From the NCBI RefSeq assembly GCF_000717655.1, contig NZ_JNZY01000005.1:1-64000 (forward strand): 64,000 bases of DNA. The letters run 5' to 3'. The DNA is from Streptomyces katrae. GTDB taxonomy: Bacteria > Actinomycetota > Actinomycetes > Streptomycetales > Streptomycetaceae. Both the position numbers and the translations under genes were made by a program. The notes beneath the pieces were generated by a model. That model was not told where the DNA came from, ran no database searches, and was given only the letters and a program-made list of their open reading frames with translations. Position 1 is the first letter of the stretch; the number at the start of each line of letters is the position of its first letter. Of the stretch, positions 34,520 to 43,717 are shown piece by piece.

Positions 34520-35164
34520 TCACCTGTGCCAGAACAGGTGGTGCGTCACACCGCTCGGACTGGGCACGACCTCCAGGTGGAACCGGTCGAGCAGCTCATC
34601 GGGGGACTCCCAGAGTCGTACCCCGGACCCGAGCTTCAAGGACGAGACCGCCACGTGCATGGTGTCGACGAGGTCGGCGTCAAGGAACTCCCGGATGGTG
34701 GTGACCCCGCCGCCGAGCCGGACGTCCTTGCCCTGCGCGGCCTCACGTGCCCGTGCGAGGAGGGTGGCCGGGTCGTCGTCGACGAAATGGAACGTGGTGT
34801 CGGAAAGCGTGAACGAAGGACGCTCGTGGTGGGTCAGGACGAACACCGGGGTGTGGAACGGGGGATCATCGCCCCACCAGCCGCGCCACTCATAGTCGTG
34901 CCAGGGCCCGCGCTGGGGTCCGAACTTGTTGCGGCCCATGATCTCGGCACCGATGTTGCGTGCGTAGTCCCGCGTGAAGTAATCGTCGAGGCCCCGGCTC
35001 CCTCCGGGATCCGTGCGCCTGGGCCAGCTCGCCGTGGCACCGGCCCAGGCGAACAGACTCTCCGGATCGACATGACCGAAGGGACGCTCGAGGGTCTGGT
35101 CCTCACCGGCACCGATGCCGTCACTTGAGACGCAGAAGTTCTGGACTCTCAGTAGCTGAGCCAC
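34520..35164 (-). CDS. Dihydrofolate-reductase-like protein (RibD C-terminal family)
   Basis: 214 residues. The family pattern is clear: MGRNKFGP early, FVLTHHERPSF and FHFVDDDPATLLARAREAAQ in the middle, GKDVRLGGGVTTIREFLDADLVDTMHV late. The nucleotide-binding GGG is present. These stand-alone reductases are common in actinomycetes, with few known substrates; a role in folate or riboflavin synthesis is not implied. The GTG at 35164 is 5 bases from GGAGGAGG. Confidence 0.9.
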   Translation of the reverse strand: MAQLLRVQNFCVSSDGIGAGEDQTLERPFGHVDPESLFAWAGATASWPRRTDPGGSRGLDDYFTRDYARNIGAEIMGRNKFGPQRGPWHDYEWRGWWGDDPPFHTPVFVLTHHERPSFTLSDTTFHFVDDDPATLLARAREAAQGKDVRLGGGVTTIREFLDADLVDTMHVAVSSLKLGSGVRLWESPDELLDRFHLEVVPSPSGVTHHLFWHR

Positions 35165-35498
35165 GTGTTCCTCCTCCGGGAAACCTCAGCGCTGCTGGTC
35201 ATCACCGGCGGGATCGGCGACGGCGCCGGGGCATCCGTCCGATCCGGCCGGTCCGCCGCCCCGAGGACGGCGCGGGCACGGCGTCCGACCAGCACGGGGC
35301 CCGAATTCGATCGAAGGGACATGCGCCCTCCCGTACCGACCATGGTGCCTCCCCCGGCTCCGGTCGGCATCCGGCCGAAACGCCGACGCGCAGCCGCCTC
35401 AAGCAACTCCCGATCTGTTCCCGACGTACACGCGCGCCTGCCGCGCAGCGTCGTGCTGCGCTGACAGTCGCCTGCCACCGACTGGAAGATCGGTCAGG
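35165..35498. other. Gap of about 330 bases with no supported gene
   Basis: Lies between the DHFR-like gene start and the end of the MerR-HEAT gene, both minus strand. Plus-strand frames here are Pro/Arg-rich and featureless. Only the ribosome site of the DHFR-like gene can be identified. Confidence 0.4.
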
Positions 35499-36503
35499 TC
35501 ACTGTCCGTTGCGCAGCGTGAGGATGTACGCCGCGGTGAGCGCAACGGCAGGATCTTCGTCATGTGACAGATCCGTCAGGGCGCGCGAGGCCGTGGTTCC
35601 CGGGATGTCCGCGAAGGCCTGCGCCAGTCGTCGACGGGTGGCCGATTCGACGGGGCCGTGCGGGAGGCGCTCAACGAGCAGGGTGGCGATCCGGTCGGCC
35701 GACTCGGGACTGCTCGCCAACGCGCTCAGTGCATCGGCCGCGTCGACGTCGTTCGTCCCCTCGACGATCATGTCGATGAGCGTCGGGACCGCATCGGCCC
35801 CTCCACGTGCTCCGAGGGCCAGCGCTGCATGCCTGCGGACCGCGGTGTCCGAGCTCGTGAGAGCGCCCTCCAGCAGGGCCACCGCCGACGCGTCCGGAAT
35901 CTCGGCGATGGACCGGACGGCCCGCTCCCGTACCTCGGCTGCCGGTGAGGTCAGGCCCTGCGCCAACAGTTCCAACGCGCCCTCGCCTGATTGCGCCACC
36001 GCCCACCGAAGGGCTCCGGCAACGTGGGGATCCGTCTCGCTCAGCGCTGCCTCGACAAGAGCTTCCACGGGCACCGGCACCTGTTCGGCCGAGGACAAGG
36101 CGGCGCGCTGGCGTCTCGTGGCGCTCTCCGAACCCAGCGCATGCAGGAGCGCAACGGTCTGGAGAACGTCCTCCCAGTCTGCGGGCTCCGCGGCTCCGAT
36201 CCGGCGCAGTCGCGTGAGCAGTGCCGTCTCGACGGCGATGCGCTCCTGCGTCTGGCGCATGAGGTCGTCGACGAGTTCCGAGGGCGTGAAGCCGGGGTCG
36301 TCCAGGGCGCGCGCGACGTCACGCAGCGACAATCCCAATGACCTCAGGCTCTCGACGTGGAAGATCCGCCGGATGTCCTCGCCGGAGTACTCCCGGTACC
36401 CGGAGACGGTACGTCCCGTCGGCCGCACCAGGCCGAGCGAGTCGTAGTGTCTGAGCATGCGGGCGCTGACCCCGGACCGCCTGGCCACATCACCGATCAA
36501 CAC
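35499..36503 (-). CDS. MerR-family regulator with HEAT-repeat domain
   Basis: 334 residues. The MerR helix-turn-helix is at the N-terminus (MLIGDVARRSGVSARMLRHYDSLGLV without gap in the protein), followed by the usual dimerisation helix to about 110. Instead of a small-molecule domain, the rest (about 120-330) is a series of Ala-rich HEAT repeats (VRERAVRSIAEIPD, VRRHAALALGARG). HEAT arrays bind proteins, and in bacterial relatives DNA lesions or phycobilins; here the effector is unknown. GTG start with GGAGGAG 8 bases upstream. It begins 3 bases after the HEAT gene at 36507, so the two form an operon under the MerR-type promoter at 37197-37227. Confidence 0.9.
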   Translation of the reverse strand: MLIGDVARRSGVSARMLRHYDSLGLVRPTGRTVSGYREYSGEDIRRIFHVESLRSLGLSLRDVARALDDPGFTPSELVDDLMRQTQERIAVETALLTRLRRIGAAEPADWEDVLQTVALLHALGSESATRRQRAALSSAEQVPVPVEALVEAALSETDPHVAGALRWAVAQSGEGALELLAQGLTSPAAEVRERAVRSIAEIPDASAVALLEGALTSSDTAVRRHAALALGARGGADAVPTLIDMIVEGTNDVDAADALSALASSPESADRIATLLVERLPHGPVESATRRRLAQAFADIPGTTASRALTDLSHDEDPAVALTAAYILTLRNGQ

Positions 36504-36506
36504 TGC

Positions 36507-37175
36507 CTACGCTCCTCCGGGCTGGTCCTGCAGGGCCGCCACGCGCTTCGCCTCCTCGATCGCCGACTCGAATCCGGCATCCGGGTCGCGCAGCAGCCGT
36601 TCCGTGGCCACCGCATGGTGACGCACGCGAGGGTCGAGATCCGTCATCGCAGCATGCAGGGTCGGCAGGACGGCCTCACCGAGAGAGATCAGCGCCCGGC
36701 TGAGGCTCAACTGCATCTCACGGCCGCCTCGCCCCAACTGCGTCGCCAGCGCTCCGGCCAGCTCAGCCTCCTCGCCTTCGGGCACGAGCACGGCCGCTGC
36801 CCGCCAGGCGCTCCGCGCCACCTCGTCGTCGCCGTCGGACAGGAGCGCCCGGGTGATCGCCGGCCACGCCTGCCGTTCCCCGATCTTGGACAACGTGTGC
36901 AAGGCCTGGCTTCGTGCCTGCGCCCGCTCGGAACGGAGCTCTGCGACGAGCCGTGGGACCGTCAGGGAGGCCGGGTGACGGGTGAGCGCCCACGTGAGCA
37001 TCTCGCGCACGGAGAACTCCGGCTCGATCGCACACCGCTCGACGAGCTTCTCGACGGACCGCGCGTCCGGGATCGAGCCGACCGCCAGCGCCGCGCGCAG
37101 CCGCACTGACGAGCGGCTGTCCTCCAGCCCCTGGAGGGCCCTCGCGGTACGAGTGTCCTGTTCTGCCGTGGTCAT
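36507..37175 (-). CDS. HEAT-repeat protein
   Basis: 222 residues made almost wholly of HEAT-type helix pairs (SSVRLRAALAVGSIPDARSV, EFSVREMLTWALTRHP, QARSQALHTLSKIGE, DPRVRHHAVATERLL). No catalytic motif. ATG at 37175 behind GGAGG. Because it precedes the MerR-HEAT gene and has the same repeat type, the two may have arisen by splitting or duplication and may interact, the small protein perhaps sensing damage or a partner for the regulator. Confidence 0.85.
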   Translation of the reverse strand: MTTAEQDTRTARALQGLEDSRSSVRLRAALAVGSIPDARSVEKLVERCAIEPEFSVREMLTWALTRHPASLTVPRLVAELRSERAQARSQALHTLSKIGERQAWPAITRALLSDGDDEVARSAWRAAAVLVPEGEEAELAGALATQLGRGGREMQLSLSRALISLGEAVLPTLHAAMTDLDPRVRHHAVATERLLRDPDAGFESAIEEAKRVAALQDQPGGA

Positions 37176-37196
37176 CGGAACCACCTCCTGGACGGC

Positions 37197-37227
37197 AGTG
37201 AAGACCTTGACATCATGTCAAGGTCAA
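37197..37227 (-). promoter_or_regulatory. MerR-type promoter with 19-bp spacer and palindromic operator
   Basis: On the minus strand, TTGACC (-35, 37227-37222) and TTCACT (weak -10, 37202-37197) are separated by 19 bases. The near-perfect palindrome CCTTGACATGATGTCAAGG (37223-37205, 9-bp arms around one central base) fills that spacer. An overlong spacer with the operator between the two boxes is the classic arrangement for MerR proteins, which untwist the promoter. It points to autoregulation of the HEAT/MerR-HEAT operon. Confidence 0.75.
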
Positions 37228-37553
37228 GGCGGGGATCGGGCCGGCCGCCGACCAACGCCGGCCAAAGGCGCAGCCCCCTGGGCACGGAGATCGAAACGCA
37301 TTCGCTTCACCCCGGCCGCCGCCGGCCTGGCTGTTCGCACCCGGCGAGGAAGCCGGCGCCGACCAGGTGCAGGCTTCGGCCGCGGCGCCGCCACGTGTTC
37401 GGGGCCGCCGGCGGACTCGGCAGGACGCTCGGGGCCGGGGTCCGTACCACCTCCTGGGTGCTTCTCACCCGTCCGGCACCGCTCAGCCGGGTCCTGCCTG
37501 ATTCCTCTGCTAGAAAGGCGGTGACACAGCGTCAGGCGATGGAGGCGGACGGT

Positions 37554-38396
37554 ATGACCGATTCGGCGGACGCGCGCGAGGCCGACCGTGCGCTCAAGGC
37601 GAAGCACCGGACGATGTGGGCGCTCGGCGACTACCCGGCCGTCGCCACACGGGTCGTCTCGGCGCTCGGGCCCGTACTGGTGGAGGCCTGCGGGGTGAAA
37701 CGGGGCGACCGGGTGCTGGACATCGCCGCCGGATCGGGGAACGCCGCCATTCCGGCCGCATTGGCCGGCGGCGACGTGGTCGCGTCCGACCTGACGCCCG
37801 AGCTGCTGGACGTGGGGCGGCGGGAAGCCGCGGCGCGCGGAGTCGAGCTGCGCTGGCAGGAGGCCGACGCCGAGGCACTGCCCTTCGCCGACGGCGCGTT
37901 CGACACGGTCATGTCCTGCGTCGGGGTCATGTTCGCCCCGCACCACCAGGAGAGCGCCGACGAACTCGTCCGAGTCTGCCGGCCGGGCGGCACGATCGGG
38001 CTGGTCAACTGGACCCCGGAAGGCTTCATCGGGCAGATGTTCGCCGCCATGAAGGGCTACGCGCCGCCTCCGCCGCCGGGGGCGCAGCCGCCACCGCTGT
38101 GGGGGCGGGAGGATCACGTCCGTGCGCTCCTCGGCGACCGTGTCACCGGGGTCGAGGCACGTCGGCAGGCCATCCGCGTGGAACTCTTCGAGAGGCCCGA
38201 GGACTTCCGCGAGTTCTTCAAGGCCACCTACGGACCGACGATCGCGGTCTACCGGAACATCGCCGACGACCCGGAGAAGACGGCTGCTCTGGACCGGGCC
38301 CTCGACGAACTGGCGGACGGCGCGCTCCGGGACGGGGCGATGGAGTGGGAGTACCTCCTGGTCACCGCGCGCCGAGGCGGTGCTGCACCCGCCTGA
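37554..38396 (+). CDS. SAM-dependent methyltransferase
   Basis: 280 residues, class I fold. Motif I VLDIAAGSGNAA, the acidic residue of motif II in VVASDLTPELL, LPFADGAFDTVMSCVGVMFA, and the post-motif VCRPGGTIGLVNWT are all present (UbiE/Methyltransf_11 type). The substrate is unknown. I chose the ATG at 37554, which lies 9 bases after GGAGG; an ATG at 37539 would add five residues. It is divergent from the HEAT operon and about 330 bases away. Confidence 0.88.
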   Translation: MTDSADAREADRALKAKHRTMWALGDYPAVATRVVSALGPVLVEACGVKRGDRVLDIAAGSGNAAIPAALAGGDVVASDLTPELLDVGRREAAARGVELRWQEADAEALPFADGAFDTVMSCVGVMFAPHHQESADELVRVCRPGGTIGLVNWTPEGFIGQMFAAMKGYAPPPPPGAQPPPLWGREDHVRALLGDRVTGVEARRQAIRVELFERPEDFREFFKATYGPTIAVYRNIADDPEKTAALDRALDELADGALRDGAMEWEYLLVTARRGGAAPA

Positions 38397-38630
38397 GAAG
38401 GCCTCGCCGGGGCCGCCGGGCAGTGCATGGGCAACCTGGATCAGGCTCCCGAGTCCATCGCTCAGCGGCGCGGTGCGGCGACGGGCCGGCACCGCGTCGG
38501 CAGGATGTCGGTCGTCCGGCGGGACTGTCGGTGATCCATGGGCGATGTGTCGGCGGCCGCTGGAAGCGTGGGTGTCGAGTTGCCCAAGGGGGCAGCTGCA
38601 ACCGCCCTCGACAGCAAGGAGCCCCTCGCC

Positions 38631-39572
38631 ATGTCGTCCACACCGCGCTGGAACGTCCGACGACTGCCGGGTGCCGATGGCCGCGTCTTCCTGGTCACCG
38701 GCGGCAACGCCGGCATCGGGTACTTCGTCGCGGAGCAGTTGTCGGCGACCGGAGCCACCCTCGTACTCGGCAGCCGGGATCCCGCCAGGGCCGAGGTCGC
38801 CATGGCCTCGATCCGTGCGCGTGTCCCCGGCGCACGGGTGCGGGCGGTACGGCTGGACCTCGCCGACCTCTCGTCGCTCGGGACAGCGGTGGAGTCACTG
38901 GAGGCGGAACGCCTTGACGCGGTGGTCCACAACGCCGGCGTCGCGCTCGACGACCCGCCGCGCAGGGAGACCGGGGACGGTCACGAGCTCATGTTCGGCA
39001 CGAACCACCTCGGACACTTCGCCTTGACCCAGTGGCTGATGCCACTGCTGTCGGCTGCGCCGGCGGCCCGCGTCGTGACCATGGGCAGCTTCGCGGCGAA
39101 GTCCGAGCGGCTCGACCTCGACGACCTGCAGTCCCGGAAGGACTACCAGCCCAAGCGCACCTACGGGCGCTCCAAGTTGGCGCAGATGTACTTCGGCGTC
39201 GAACTCGACCGCCGCCTACGGGCTGCCCGCAGCACGGTGACGAGCGTGGTGGTCCATCCCGGCGGCGCGCTGGACTCCCTCACCCCGTCGCGTCCCCCGG
39301 TCCATGTGCGAACCACCGGCACACGGCTGAGCGCGGCACCTGCGGCCCTCCTCGTCCAGGGCAAGCACGCCGGCGCATGGCCCGCGGTCCGGGCGGCGCT
39401 CGACCCGGCCGTGCGTGGAGGGCAGCTGTGGGGACCACGCGTCTTCGGCCTGCGCGGCGAACCCCGACGTGAACCGTTGTGGAACCACCTGGCCGACCCG
39501 TCCGTCGCGGCACGGCTGTGGGACGCAAGCCGTGATCTGACCGGCGCCGACCTCGGCACCATCTCCGGGTAG
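38631..39572 (+). CDS. SDR-family oxidoreductase (retinol-dehydrogenase-like)
   Basis: 313 residues, longer than a classical SDR and close to the WWOX/retinol-dehydrogenase type. TGGNAGIG binds the cofactor, VVHNAGVAL and FGTNHLGHFALTQWL follow. The catalytic tyrosine lies in KRTYGRSKLAQM (YxxSK, acceptable YxxxK). ATG at 38631 with AAGGAG upstream. Position after the methyltransferase on the same strand (234-base gap) suggests, but does not prove, a shared pathway. Confidence 0.88.
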   Translation: MSSTPRWNVRRLPGADGRVFLVTGGNAGIGYFVAEQLSATGATLVLGSRDPARAEVAMASIRARVPGARVRAVRLDLADLSSLGTAVESLEAERLDAVVHNAGVALDDPPRRETGDGHELMFGTNHLGHFALTQWLMPLLSAAPAARVVTMGSFAAKSERLDLDDLQSRKDYQPKRTYGRSKLAQMYFGVELDRRLRAARSTVTSVVVHPGGALDSLTPSRPPVHVRTTGTRLSAAPAALLVQGKHAGAWPAVRAALDPAVRGGQLWGPRVFGLRGEPRREPLWNHLADPSVAARLWDASRDLTGADLGTISG

Positions 39573-39805
39573 CTCAGGCGCGTGCGCCGGCCGACAGCCA
39601 GTAGCGATCCCCGCACCGGCGGAGGGGCACTGTTCGGGGCGTTCGGCTCGCCCGTACGGTCCGTATCGCCCTCCTCCGTGGGGGTGGGGCGGGCACGGTG
39701 TGCTCGCTCCGCCTGGCCTCGGCCGCGGCCACGATCAGGGCCAGAGCGGCCACGGCCCCGTGGTCCAGGCCCGGGCACCAGGAACGGATAACCCGCCCGT
39801 TGCCT

Positions 39806-41215
39806 TCAGGCCTTCGCAGCGGTCAAGCGCCGGGCAGGCGATCGACCGGTGACGAGTGCCTCCCACTGCTCCCGTGTCGGGCCGTCGTGCTGCGGTGAGA
39901 AGTCCGGGTGGGCGGCCAGCCAGGCGGTGACGTGTCGGTCCACTTCGTCGGTGCCGTAGGCCTCGTCGGCCGGTCGCACGAGATGGCGTACCTGGGCCCG
40001 GGCCCTCATGACGACGGGATCGTCAAAGGCGCAGGCGCCCAGGGCAGCGGCCCGCCGGTCCGAGGCTGGTGAGCTCTCGGCGAGGCGTTGTTCGGTGGCG
40101 CGGTCGGCCGTCACCTGCGCGTCGAACCACGGGCGGAGGGCCTGTGCCGTCCAGGTGTGGTAGCCCATGGGGTCCTCGGCGATCTGGTCGACATGTGTGG
40201 CGATGTGCTGGGCGGTGCGAAGGGCGAGGGACACTCCATGGCCCGAGGTGGGGTTGGTGTGGACGAGGCTGTCCCCGGCGTTGACCAGGCCGGTGACGAC
40301 AGGCCCGTCGTCGTCGGCGAGGGCGATCCAGCGGTTGTCCAGGCCGGCCATCGGCAAGACGTCCGACTGCGGTTCGGGATCCAGGTCGAGCCAGGCGGCG
40401 GTGGCGGGGAAGCGGCGGGCGGCGGCCTCGAACACGGCCGGCTCGGTGAGCGCGCCGCGGGTCGGATCACCCGTGGAGAGCACCAGGTTCACCGCGAAGG
40501 TGTCGTTGTCGGACGGAAAGACGCCGGCGATCGCGAACGGCGCGGCCGAGCCCGTCTTCACCCGCCCGGGGTCACGCGGGCCGTCGGCACGCAGGCGGTA
40601 CCAGCGGCACAGATAGGCGATCCCGGCGCGGTGGCTGTCGACCACGGGCGCGCGGCAGTCGGCCGCGATCAGCCAGGCGGGGACCAGCGAGCGACGGCCG
40701 GCCGCGTCGACGACGAGGTCCGCCCGGTACGTTTCCGTGCCCACCTGCACGCCGGTGACCCGGGCAGGGCGGCCCTCCTCGAAGACGAGGGCGCGCACGC
40801 GGCAGCCTGACCGCACTTCAACGGTGCGTTCCCGCCGCACGGCCGCGGTCAAGGCGGCCTCGAGCACGATGCGGCGGGTCCGCAGGGTCACCAAGTCCTC
40901 GTCACCGGCCCGATACGGGGGGTGCTCACCGAACCAGTCGAACTCGTGGTACTCCCGCGCTCCACGTGCCAGCAGGTCCGCGTAGACATCAGGGGATTCG
41001 GTCTTCAATACGGTGCGCACGGGCGCGAGGAGCGAGTGGGGTTGGACGGCCTGCGGTATTCGGGGCCTGTCCCAGCGGAAGAAGTCCCGGTCCAGGTCCT
41101 CGCCGGCCTGTCGCGCGTCCTGCTCGAACAATGTGACCGTGTGGCCCCGCCGCCCCAGCATGAGCGCCGTCCCCAGCCCGCTGATACCCCCACCGATCAC
41201 CGCAACCCGCGCCAC
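39806..41215 (-). CDS. FAD-dependent monooxygenase-like oxidoreductase
   Basis: 469 residues. FAD motif MARVAVIGGGISGLGTALML at the start, TLFEQDARQ, a second motif ADLVVDAAGRRSLVPAWL, and the GD-type region GLVNAGDSLVHTNPTSGHGVSLAL. This is the layout of aromatic/lipophilic-compound hydroxylases related to styrene-type monooxygenases. GTG at 41215 with AGGGGAG and a 4-base spacer is better than the GTG 30 bases upstream. It is cotranscribed neither obviously with the neighbouring hydrolase (ends 41297, minus strand, upstream) nor with anything downstream. Substrate unknown. Confidence 0.85.
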   Translation of the reverse strand: MARVAVIGGGISGLGTALMLGRRGHTVTLFEQDARQAGEDLDRDFFRWDRPRIPQAVQPHSLLAPVRTVLKTESPDVYADLLARGAREYHEFDWFGEHPPYRAGDEDLVTLRTRRIVLEAALTAAVRRERTVEVRSGCRVRALVFEEGRPARVTGVQVGTETYRADLVVDAAGRRSLVPAWLIAADCRAPVVDSHRAGIAYLCRWYRLRADGPRDPGRVKTGSAAPFAIAGVFPSDNDTFAVNLVLSTGDPTRGALTEPAVFEAAARRFPATAAWLDLDPEPQSDVLPMAGLDNRWIALADDDGPVVTGLVNAGDSLVHTNPTSGHGVSLALRTAQHIATHVDQIAEDPMGYHTWTAQALRPWFDAQVTADRATEQRLAESSPASDRRAAALGACAFDDPVVMRARAQVRHLVRPADEAYGTDEVDRHVTAWLAAHPDFSPQHDGPTREQWEALVTGRSPARRLTAAKA

Positions 41216-41296
41216 TTGACTCCCCTTCGCGTCGTGTTGCGGCACGAGCCTACTGCTCGGCGATCTATGGGCGTGAGCCGGGTACGGGCCGGCTGC

Positions 41297-42439
41297 TCAG
41301 TCCGTCGGCTGGGCCGGCTCGCCCTGCCCGCCTCCGAACACCTCCTTGACGAGCTTCTGCTTCACGTTCTCGAACGCCTCGGCCATGGCGGCCAAGTCGA
41401 GCTCGGCGTCCCCCATGGTCAGCGAGCCGGTCAGCGTCTTGCTGCCGTCGGGGGTGCTGTACATCAGCGCCGCCCAGCCCCAGAAGCCGCCGTTGTGCTG
41501 GAGGATGGTGCCCCCGTCATCCGTCTCCTCCACGAACACCCCCAGGCCGTAGCCCATCTTGGGGTGCGGCGTGCGCATCTCGGCGAGCAGCGGGGCCGGC
41601 AGGAGCCTGCCGCTCATCAGCGCGGAGAAGAACGTGTGGAGGTCCTGGCTGGTCGAGATCATGTCACCGGCGGCGGAGATCCAGGAGGGGTTGAACCGGG
41701 TGGTGTCGGCCACCTTCCACTGGCCGGCGTCCTCGTACCCGTAGTAGCCGTGGGCGTGCGGCTCGGGGATCTCCGGCGATGCGTCCGGCACCACGGTGCC
41801 GGTCAGCCCGAGCGGGCCCAGGACGAGCCGCTGCATCTCCTCGGCGTAGGAGCGGCCGGTGACGCTTTCGATCAGCAGCCTGGCCACCACGTAGTTGGTG
41901 TTGGAGTAGCTCCAGTCGGTCCCCGGCTCGAACCGCGCAGGCTTGGACAGCGCCATCCGTACCAGCTCCTCGGGCTGGTAGGTGCGGAACTGGTTGTCCA
42001 TCCACTCCTTGCCCATCCCGGGAACTCCACCGGGCACGATCGTCCCGTCGTCGTAGACCTCGCCGGTGAAGCTGAACAGCCCGCTGGTGTGCTGGAGCAG
42101 CATCCGGACCGTGATCCGCCGGTCAAGGCCGAACTCGGGCAGGTGGTCGTCCGCCGGGGTGTCCAGCCCGATCCTCCCCTCGGCCACCAGTTGCAGCACC
42201 AGGGTCGCAGTGAAGGTCTTGGTGATGCTGCCGACCCGGAAGTGCCCGTTGGTCGGCGGCTTGGCGGTCTCGCCCAGCTTGCGCACCCCTGCGTTGCCGG
42301 CCCACTGGCCCTGCTCGTCGTGCACACGCAGCTGCACTCCGGCGAAACCGGAATCGACGATCTCCTGGATGGCCTTCTGCAGCTCCGGGCGATTCGGTCC
42401 GGCAGCGGTGTTCTCGGCGGTGTGGAGGGACTCGCCCAT
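41297..42439 (-). CDS. Serine beta-lactamase-fold hydrolase (class C/DD-peptidase-like)
   Basis: 380 residues of the beta-lactamase-related serine hydrolase family. The SxxK motif is SITK at 71-74; YSN is in DWSYSNTNYVV; and a HNG motif (LQHNGGFWGWAA) stands at the KTG position. No signal peptide is seen, so it is probably cytoplasmic or an esterase rather than a resistance enzyme. I chose the ATG at 42439, with GAGGA 6 bases upstream; another ATG is at 42445. Confidence 0.9.
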   Translation of the reverse strand: MGESLHTAENTAAGPNRPELQKAIQEIVDSGFAGVQLRVHDEQGQWAGNAGVRKLGETAKPPTNGHFRVGSITKTFTATLVLQLVAEGRIGLDTPADDHLPEFGLDRRITVRMLLQHTSGLFSFTGEVYDDGTIVPGGVPGMGKEWMDNQFRTYQPEELVRMALSKPARFEPGTDWSYSNTNYVVARLLIESVTGRSYAEEMQRLVLGPLGLTGTVVPDASPEIPEPHAHGYYGYEDAGQWKVADTTRFNPSWISAAGDMISTSQDLHTFFSALMSGRLLPAPLLAEMRTPHPKMGYGLGVFVEETDDGGTILQHNGGFWGWAALMYSTPDGSKTLTGSLTMGDAELDLAAMAEAFENVKQKLVKEVFGGGQGEPAQPTD

Positions 42440-42530
42440 GGTCATTCCTCGTCTCACGATGGGAGGTGTTCGGCACGGCTCGAGAGCGCAACGGCGGTCC
42501 GGGGAGCTGCCGTTGCGCCGTCGCGCAGCC

Positions 42531-42920
42531 ATGTGGCGAGCGTGCACCCTGCCCCAAGGTCAAGGTCAACCCTGGCCCGATCTGGTGCAGCTGATCGACG
42601 AACGGTCGACCGCCTTCCGGGCCGCGGTCGTCGCCGCTCCCACCCTCAACGTTCAGGTGCCGACCTGCCCCGGGTGGACACGATCGCGGTTGCTGGACGT
42701 GGTGGGGCGCGTCGCAGTCGCCGCGGACCTGCGGTGCCATCGCCCGGCACCGGCCCCAGGATCGCGGTGCACACGTACGACGCCCAGGTCACCGTGGGCG
42801 CCCCGCAGCCGCTGTGAGCTGGTCTTCTTCCTGTACGACCGGATCCCGGCGGGGTCCTTGCAGATCGACGGAGACGGTGGCCTCTTCGACCTGCTCCGCG
42901 CCTGGGAGCCGGAAGAGTAG
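42531..42920 (+). pseudogene. Internally deleted mycothiol-dependent maleylpyruvate isomerase-family gene
   Basis: One open frame of 129 codons joins two ends of a family normally near 250 residues. The N-terminal part DLVQLIDERSTAFRAAV...VPTCPGWTRSRLLDVVGRV fits the mycothiol/DinB-like helix bundle. The C-terminal LVFFLYDRIPAGSLQIDGDG and LRAWEPEE fit the family's last helix. The middle, with most metal ligands, is missing, replaced by an Arg/Pro/Ser-rich stretch. Likely nonfunctional. The start overlaps the upstream side of the beta-lactamase-fold gene. Confidence 0.6.
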
Positions 42921-42933
42921 GACGGGGCGGCTG

Positions 42934-43035
42934 CTGCCGCAGGGTGAGGCCGGACCGGGCCTTGAGCCCGCGCAACGCCGCCATGAACTCGTCGACGCTG
43001 CGTATACCGGCAGGCTGTAACTCGATCTCATCCAT
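42934..43035 (-). pseudogene. N-terminal stub of a helix-turn-helix regulator
   Basis: MDEIELQPAGIRSVDEFMAA continues to GLKARSGLTLRQ, the opening of the XRE-type domain found at the N-terminus of many Streptomyces proteins. The match stops there and a Pro/Arg-rich frame follows, right where the mycothiol-family remnant ends on the other strand. The break suggests a deletion joining two truncated genes. Confidence 0.5.
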
Positions 43036-43142
43036 CCGACCAGGAATAGTGCACGGGGCGACGGCGGGCAACGGGTTCCCCGGCCGACCGGACGAAGTCC
43101 TGGAGTCGTCGTGTCGCGGGCGGAGGAGGAGGCCGTCACCCC

Positions 43143-43463
43143 CGGTGCGTCCGCGCCCTTGTGGCCCTCGCCCTGGCCGGCCAAGGCCCGGACTCCGCCG
43201 CCGTGCACCATCTGCATCACCCCGGGAAGACCGGCGTGGACGCCTTCCTGCGCGTCTTCGACGAGGGGCTCGGGACGCAGTCGGAGCCGGTGCGGCTCGG
43301 CACGTGGCCGCGCCGCCTCAGGCAGGCGAGCGAGGCCGGGCGCGACCAGCCGTTCCTGCCGTACCTCGACGTGTTCCAGCAGCACGTCGAGCAGTGGGAG
43401 AACGCCGCGGGCGCGGTGGACGCCGCCGATCTCCCGTCCGACACCTACCCCGCAACGATCTGA
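43143..43463 (+). pseudogene. C-terminal fragment of a thioester-reductase-like (NAD-binding) domain
   Basis: About 106 codons: VRALVALALAGQGPDSAAVH, HPGKTGVDAFLRVFDEGLG, PVRLGTWPRRLRQA, PFLPYLDVF. The order (AL..., then VD.FLR.FDEGLG, then the loop P..R...W...L) resembles the C-terminal part of carrier-protein thioester reductases. No Rossmann start or catalytic Tyr/Lys precedes it. After the stop at 43463, another short piece (RMIRDFWQHLEATGELG) extends in a different frame to 43566. Assignment is from pattern memory. Confidence 0.4.
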
Positions 43464-43717
43464 CCCTGCGGGCCCTCGAGCGCCTGGTCGTGGCCGTGCC
43501 CGAGTCGACGAGCGGATGATCCGGGACTTCTGGCAGCACTTGGAGGCCACGGGTGAGCTCGGCTGACGGGCCATGCCGGCCCGCCCGGCTGGCTCTGGCA
43601 GGTGGCCCGCCGCGGTGGGCTTCAGCGCCGGTGACCCCCGTACACCGGCGCCGGTGTCCCTTCTCCGGCACGCACGGCGTCCCGGCCGTGCACACGTCTG
43701 ACGCCCACCACCCGACG

